A DNA stretch of 9,082 nucleotides, from the NCBI GenBank assembly GCA_964535875.1, contig CAZHUE010000112.1, positions 1 through 9,082 on the forward strand, given 5' to 3'. The first letter of the stretch is position 1, and the number at the start of each line of letters is the position of its first letter. The notes beneath the pieces were generated by a model, which had not been told where the DNA came from, did no database searches, and saw only the letters and a list, made by a program, of their open reading frames with translations. The translations under genes and the position numbers were made by a program. Below, in pieces: positions 6,020 through 9,082 of this stretch. The stretch is from QPIN01 sp964535875. Its GTDB lineage: Bacteria > Pseudomonadota > Gammaproteobacteria > Methylococcales > Methylomonadaceae.

Positions 6020-6460
6020 ATGGATCAATATATAGAATTTATTTCCAACCACTACTTGCTTTCTCTGGCACTTATTGTTGTTCTTTATTTATTACTTCAA
6101 GAATTAATTGAAAGTAGTTTCAATAAATTCGAAGGTCTATCTCCAATGCTTGCCGTGGCCAAAATGAATAATACAGATTCTATAATTGTTGATGTACGAG
6201 ATCCGCATGAATACATAAAAGGCCACATTGAAAACTCACTTAATTTACCACTAAACAAATTTTCGGAAACAGTTAACAAATTAGAGCAATACAAAAAACA
6301 AACTGTTATTATCGTCTGTCAAACGGGGACGCGCTCTATTTCTGCCTGTAAAACATTAACTAAAGAAAACTTTGAAAATGTTTTCAATATTGTCGGGGGC
6401 ATGCAGTCTTGGGAAGATGGCAAGCTACCGATAAAAGTTACTGGTAAAAGCAAAAATTAA
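6020..6460 (+). CDS. yibN: membrane-anchored single-domain rhodanese (YibN-like)
   Basis: A 146-residue sulfurtransferase-fold protein with an N-terminal membrane helix (about 11-28, HYLLSLALIVVLYLLLQELI) and a cytoplasmic rhodanese domain (~38-138). The CH2A-like region is VDVRDPHEYIKGHIENSLNL (57-76). The active loop is CQTGTRS (100-106) with the persulfide-forming Cys100. The end motif is GGMQSWEDGKLPI (126-138). Sulfur transfer from thiosulfate or persulfides is the family activity; the real donor is unknown. Topology and place beside secB-gpsA match YibN of E. coli. No clear ribosome site precedes ATG 6020. The usual glutaredoxin gene grxC does not follow it: the 135 bases to secB have no open frame of useful length. 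Confidence 0.92.
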   Translation: MDQYIEFISNHYLLSLALIVVLYLLLQELIESSFNKFEGLSPMLAVAKMNNTDSIIVDVRDPHEYIKGHIENSLNLPLNKFSETVNKLEQYKKQTVIIVCQTGTRSISACKTLTKENFENVFNIVGGMQSWEDGKLPIKVTGKSKN

Positions 6461-6506
6461 TTAAACTAAGTTTTTTACAAACAAAGTCAACAATAGTTTA
6501 ATGATA

Positions 6507-6529
6507 AAGGTTTCAATATAATAAACCTT
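6507..6529. other. weak hairpin between rhodanese and secB
   Basis: AAGGTTT (6507-6513) pairs with AAACCTT (6523-6529) across a 9-base loop, followed by AATTTATTC. It is 46 bases beyond the rhodanese stop and may act as a weak terminator. It overlaps a TATAAT (6517-6522) that lacks a convincing -35. Confidence 0.3.
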
Positions 6530-6553
6530 AATTTATTCTATATCCTTGTCGAT

Positions 6554-6562
6554 TGCTATACT
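6554..6562 (+). promoter_or_regulatory. candidate extended -10 promoter for secB-gpsA
   Basis: TGCTATACT (6554-6562) fits the TGn-TATAAT extended -10 pattern with 4 of 6 -10 matches. No good -35 lies at the right distance, as is often the case with extended -10 promoters. The start would be near 6569, 27 bases before the secB ATG. Confidence 0.35.
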
Positions 6563-6595
6563 CCAACTCAAACACCTTATCAATCTTAGAAAATT

Positions 6596-7054
6596 ATGGC
6601 TGAAGAAAACACACCTGAAGAAAAACAATTCGCTATTCAGAAAATTTACACCAAAGACATCTCTTTTGAATCACCAAACTCTCCAAAAATATACACAGAA
6701 AAATGGGAGCCTACTGTAGATTTCAATTTAGGAACTAATGTCGAGACTTTAGAAAATAAATTATTTGAAGTCTCGCTATCAGTAACAGTTACTGTAAAAT
6801 GTACCGATACAACTGCCTATCTGGTTGAAGTGACTCAGTCAGGAATATTTTCTCTTTCAAATTTTTCAGAACAAGAAATGGGTCCAATGCTTGGTAGTTT
6901 TTGCCCCAACATCCTATTTCCTTATGCTAGAGAAGTTGTATCTGACCTTGTTGCAAAAGGAGGCTTTCCACAATTACTTCTTGCTCCGGTCAATTTTGAT
7001 GCTTTATATTCTCAGCATTTACAGCAAACACCTGGTTCTAATACCGTTAATTAA
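6596..7054 (+). CDS. secB: protein-export chaperone SecB
   Basis: Cytosolic tetrameric chaperone that keeps preproteins unfolded and delivers them to SecA. At 152 residues the length is typical. The family signature is clear: FAIQKIYTKDISFESPNSP near the N-terminus (12-30), FEVSLSVTVTVK (57-68), then the acidic VEVTQSGIFSLSNFSEQE stretch (77-94). LFPYARE (107-113) and GGFPQLLLAPVNFDALY (122-138) follow. The polar C-terminal tail (QQTPGSNTVN) is shorter in charge than the SecA-binding tail of E. coli. The ribosome site is weak (AGAAAA only). Only five bases separate it from gpsA, the classic secB-gpsA pair. Confidence 0.97.
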   Translation: MAEENTPEEKQFAIQKIYTKDISFESPNSPKIYTEKWEPTVDFNLGTNVETLENKLFEVSLSVTVTVKCTDTTAYLVEVTQSGIFSLSNFSEQEMGPMLGSFCPNILFPYAREVVSDLVAKGGFPQLLLAPVNFDALYSQHLQQTPGSNTVN

Positions 7055-7059
7055 CCTCA

Positions 7060-8058
7060 ATGTCATCCACTATCAGCATCCTCGGTGCTGGCTCATGGGG
7101 AACAGCTCTTGCAATTCAGGCGGCAAGAAATGGCTGCCAAGCTATGTTGTGGGGCCATAACCCTTCCCATATAGCCTGTTTAGCTAAAGATAATAAAAAC
7201 AATCACCATTTACCTAGCCAATCTTTTCCGACATCACTATCCGTAACCGATAATTTAGAAAAAGCTATTAATTTCAGCAACATTATTCTACTTTCAATTC
7301 CCAGCCATGCGTTTAAAAATACACTCATAAGGCTAAAACCTTTTTTAAACCATAAAACAAAAATCGCTTGGGCCACCAAAGGGTTTAACACAGATGACGG
7401 CTTACTCTTAAGCCAGGTTGTAGAACAAGAACTATCAAAAGAAATTAATACTGCGATTTTATCCGGACCTACTTTTGCTGAAGAAGTGGCAAAGGGGTTA
7501 CCTACAGCCATTACAGTAGCCTCTGAAACACCCCGATTTTCAAATCAACTTGCAAATCTACTACATAACCAATATTTTAGAATTTATACAAGCCCGGACA
7601 TCATTGGAGTTCAAGTCGGTGGTGCAATTAAAAATGTACTCGCTATTGCTGCAGGAATTGCTGATGGGCTTGGGTTTGGCGCAAACACAAGAGCGGCGCT
7701 TATCACACGTGGACTCCAGGAAATTATTCGCCTCGGCATCAAGCTAGGAGGCCAGCCCGATACATTTATGGGACTTGCTGGATTAGGCGATCTAATTTTA
7801 ACCTGTACAGACGATCAATCAAGAAATCGTAGATTTGGATTAGCTTTAGGAAAAGGAGAGAACAAGGAAAATACGATAAAAGCAATAGGACAAGAAATTG
7901 AAGGCGTATCCGCTGCTCGAGAAACTTATTTACTGTCTTTAAAGCACAAAATAGATATGCCTATTACAGAACAAACTTATAAAGTTTTATATGAAAACCT
8001 AGACCCGCGAACTGCCGTTCAAAACCTCTTGGGACGTGATCAAAAATCAGAAGCTTAG
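7060..8058 (+). CDS. gpsA: NAD(P)-dependent glycerol-3-phosphate dehydrogenase
   Basis: Reduces dihydroxyacetone phosphate to sn-glycerol-3-phosphate for phospholipid synthesis, in the cytoplasm. The 332 residues are full length. The N-terminal Rossmann fold carries ILGAGSWGTALA (7-18). LLSIPSHAF (77-85) and ATKGF with Lys107 follow, then SGPTFAEEVAKGLPTA (135-150). The substrate domain has GGAIKNVLAIAAGIADGL with the expected catalytic Lys191, and GLGDLILTCTDDQSRNRRFG (241-260) is the family block. ATG 7060 lies five bases after the secB stop without a ribosome site of its own, so translational coupling to secB is likely. In E. coli cysE follows gpsA; here a terminator-like hairpin follows and cysE is not present. 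Confidence 0.98.
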   Translation: MSSTISILGAGSWGTALAIQAARNGCQAMLWGHNPSHIACLAKDNKNNHHLPSQSFPTSLSVTDNLEKAINFSNIILLSIPSHAFKNTLIRLKPFLNHKTKIAWATKGFNTDDGLLLSQVVEQELSKEINTAILSGPTFAEEVAKGLPTAITVASETPRFSNQLANLLHNQYFRIYTSPDIIGVQVGGAIKNVLAIAAGIADGLGFGANTRAALITRGLQEIIRLGIKLGGQPDTFMGLAGLGDLILTCTDDQSRNRRFGLALGKGENKENTIKAIGQEIEGVSAARETYLLSLKHKIDMPITEQTYKVLYENLDPRTAVQNLLGRDQKSEA

Positions 8059-8085
8059 CTTGTGTATTTTATAAAAAATTAAGAT

Positions 8086-8118
8086 AGAGTTCTAAGGCAC
8101 AAAGCCTTAGAATTTATC
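8086..8118. terminator. bidirectional terminator hairpin after gpsA
   Basis: TTCTAAGGC (8090-8098) pairs perfectly with GCCTTAGAA (8104-8112) around ACAAA. G-T and A-T pairs extend the stem outward. On the plus strand TTTATCC follows. On the minus strand, CTCTATCTTAATTTTTT follows. It can end gpsA transcripts and, from the other side, the small minus-strand gene at 8164-8322. Confidence 0.65.
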
Positions 8119-8163
8119 CTATAACCTTCGTAAAAAAATATCTGGAAGTCATTTTCATGACTA

Positions 8164-8322
8164 TTACACATCCTTTGCCATCTTTCTATTTATATTAATG
8201 TTGCTAGCTATTGCAGCAGTGGCAAATAAAGTGGATGAGATAATGAACTCACCTGAAATAAAACCAAACAAACCAAAAACAAACATTGTTCCGGTTAGAA
8301 TATCTTTATAAAAATCACTCAT
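8164..8322 (-). CDS. 52-residue hydrophobic membrane protein, unrecognised
   Basis: ATG at 8322 with a good ribosome site, TAGGA, seven bases upstream on the minus strand. The frame runs to TAA 8164-8166. The product begins MSDFYKDILTG and then has a long hydrophobic stretch (about 11-41) split by a Gly-Glu: TMFVFGLFGFISG, then EFIISSTLFATAAIAS. It ends in a basic tail (NININRKMAKDV). It could be one long helix or a tight hairpin of two. The tail charge predicts a cytoplasmic C-terminus. I do not recognise the family. Support comes from the ribosome site, hydrophobic pattern, a plausible extended -10 upstream, and a shared terminator at 8086-8118. It is divergent from the TusB-like gene. Confidence 0.6.
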   Translation of the reverse strand: MSDFYKDILTGTMFVFGLFGFISGEFIISSTLFATAAIASNININRKMAKDV

Positions 8323-8365
8323 TGTAAAATCCTATTAAAAATTAAAAAGTCGTTATTGACAAAAA

Positions 8366-8399
8366 TAACTATAGCAGACACTCTTTTAGTTAACTATAG
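8366..8399. repeat. direct repeat TAACTATAG, two copies 25 bp apart
   Basis: TAACTATAG lies at 8366-8374 and 8391-8399. The first copy overlaps the -10 and the second the -35 region of the minus-strand promoter. The second is also part of TAGTTAACTA, a 10-bp palindrome (8387-8396). The core AACTATA recurs at 8614-8620, and its complement at 8602-8608. Confidence 0.4.
8368..8376 (-). promoter_or_regulatory. extended -10 promoter for the 52-residue membrane protein
   Basis: Read on the minus strand, TGC-TATAGT is an extended -10 element with 5 of 6 matches. The start would be near 8361, about 38 bases before the ATG. The -35 position (TAGTTA) is poor. The element overlaps one copy of the TAACTATAG repeat. 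Confidence 0.35.
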
Positions 8400-8651
8400 A
8401 TAATATTGAGCATAGATTGTTTCCTTATATTAAACAAATATGTAATAAATACGTCATTTTTCTTTAGTAGAATTAAAACCTTTTGAACTTGCACTCAGTA
8501 ATTCTTCTTTTATTAATATAATATATTAAACAGCTAACACTATTTAATAAAAAATTGGCCGAATCATTAATTATGTACTATTATAATTAATATATATTTT
8601 ATATAGTTAAAGAAACTATATGATCTACATTATTAAATAAAAGAGGCACTT
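8400..8651. other. very AT-rich intergenic and promoter region before the TusB-like gene
   Basis: The gap between the divergent 52-residue gene and 8652 holds no open frame I can support. Near its right end are a perfect TATAAT (8582-8587) without a good -35 (TTGGCC at 8555-8560 is 21 bases away), a hairpin at 8601-8621, and the AAGAGG ribosome site (8641-8646). Runs such as TATTAATATAATATATTAAA make chance promoter matches likely. Confidence 0.5.
8601..8621. promoter_or_regulatory. 8-bp inverted repeat in the TusB-like leader
   Basis: ATATAGTT (8601-8608) pairs perfectly with AACTATAT (8614-8621) around AAAGA. It is 30 bases before the start codon and about 14 bases after the TATAAT at 8582. 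It carries the same AACTATA core as the direct repeats at 8366-8399, so it may be a shared regulator site. Confidence 0.4.
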
Positions 8652-8945
8652 ATGTTACATATTGTTGATAACTTCCCTATTCCATCAACTTTTTTAAATG
8701 AAGCTCGTTCTGGTGATACTGTTATTTTTACAGATAATGCTGTTCTTGCTGTAAAGCAAGAAAATATCGAAGCAGAGTCTTTATCGCAAAAAACGTTTAG
8801 TCACATTAATCTATGCGTCCGTAAAGCCGACCTTTTATTGCGAAACATTTCTAACAAAGATTTATTGCGTGGAGTGGTTATTATTGATGATTTGCAATAT
8901 AAAAGCGCAATTGACCAAGATTTTGCTTTAAAATCAAATAACTAA
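8652..8945 (+). CDS. tusB: TusB/DsrH-family sulfur-relay protein
   Basis: A 97-residue protein, typical for the family. AAGAGG lies five bases before ATG 8652. MLHIVDNFP opens as TusB/DsrH proteins do (MLHTL, ILHTVNKSP). GDTVIFTDNAVLAV (21-34) corresponds to the GD-LLLLQDGV-AA segment, and INLCVRKADLLLRNIS (52-67), LRGVVIIDD (72-80) and the FVxLT-like end follow in order. TusB acts with TusC and TusD in the sulfur relay to tRNA 2-thiouridine; DsrH acts with DsrE and DsrF in sulfur oxidation. The Cys20 reported in Allochromatium DsrH is absent here, and the only cysteine is C55. No tusD/tusC or dsrE/dsrF precedes it, so it stands alone in the visible sequence, and downstream neighbours are cut off. 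Which of the two pathways it serves is open. Confidence 0.75.
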   Translation: MLHIVDNFPIPSTFLNEARSGDTVIFTDNAVLAVKQENIEAESLSQKTFSHINLCVRKADLLLRNISNKDLLRGVVIIDDLQYKSAIDQDFALKSNN

Positions 8946-9029
8946 AAAATTAGAATACTATTTATGTCTTCATGACTTATTGTATCTAATAAGGCCTTGC
9001 ATAACCTCATTCATTCCAAAATAATTCCC

Positions 9030-9082
<53 letters not shown>

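Noticed and set aside
6097..6294. Minus-strand ORF of 65 codons
   Set aside because: Antisense to the rhodanese domain; no ribosome site or recognisable sequence.
6891..7160. Plus-strand ORF of 89 codons bridging secB and gpsA
   Set aside because: Out-of-frame overlap of two clear genes; the composition is a frame shadow, not a protein.
7203..7511. Minus-strand ORF of 102 codons
   Set aside because: Antisense to the Rossmann domain of gpsA, which is intact on the plus strand.
7550..7747. Plus-strand ORF of 65 codons inside gpsA
   Set aside because: Alternative frame within the conserved gpsA substrate domain; no independent start signal.
8356..8384. TTGACA at 8356-8361 as a plus-strand promoter
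   Set aside because: No -10 element lies 16-18 bases downstream, and no gene begins nearby on that strand.

Overview
The window is AT-rich, tightly packed bacterial DNA. Its core is the gpmI–envC–ctpA arm and the divergent rhodanese(YibN)–secB–gpsA arm, an arrangement I know from gammaproteobacteria: E. coli has gpmM-envC beside yibN-grxC-secB-gpsA, and Pseudomonas also has ctpA next to envC. EnvC, SecB and a TusB/DsrH-like protein fit a low-GC gammaproteobacterium, possibly a sulfur-metabolising or methylotrophic lineage. Genus cannot be read from the sequence. The last ~50 bases are an almost pure G run, so the right edge looks like a contig end with an artefact.

Layout. Bases 1-420 hold a fragment resembling the type VI secretion lipoprotein TssJ, then a small membrane protein whose reading frame breaks at a run of six A. 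Bases 470-633 are a long, structured, imperfect palindrome with perfect 27-bp ends (MITE-like). Next, on the minus strand, are a Trp-rich small membrane protein (644-910), then ctpA, envC and gpmI, read right to left and probably one transcript starting upstream of gpmI. After a 241-bp control region come, on the plus strand, an ArsR-family regulator (5455-5769), a membrane-anchored rhodanese (6020-6460), secB and gpsA. A hairpin closes gpsA. A previously unlisted 52-residue membrane ORF lies on the minus strand (8164-8322), divergent from an orphan TusB/DsrH-like gene (8652-8945).

How the genes work together. gpmI serves glycolysis. EnvC activates septal amidases and CtpA is a periplasmic processing protease, so both shape the cell wall. 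SecB and GpsA supply protein export and glycerol-3-phosphate for phospholipids. Against this housekeeping background the regulator stands out. It has two cysteines exactly 66 residues apart (C35, C101), the spacing of the persulfide-sensing pair in SqrR, BigR and HlyU. Its promoter has two perfect consensus hexamers (TTGACA-N16-TATAAT), followed at once by a perfect 16-bp inverted repeat. It sits directly before a rhodanese, and a sulfur-relay TusB-like gene lies 2.9 kb further on. The best candidate for something new here is therefore a sulfane-sulfur-responsive switch inserted into a conserved housekeeping locus that has lost its usual glutaredoxin gene (grxC).
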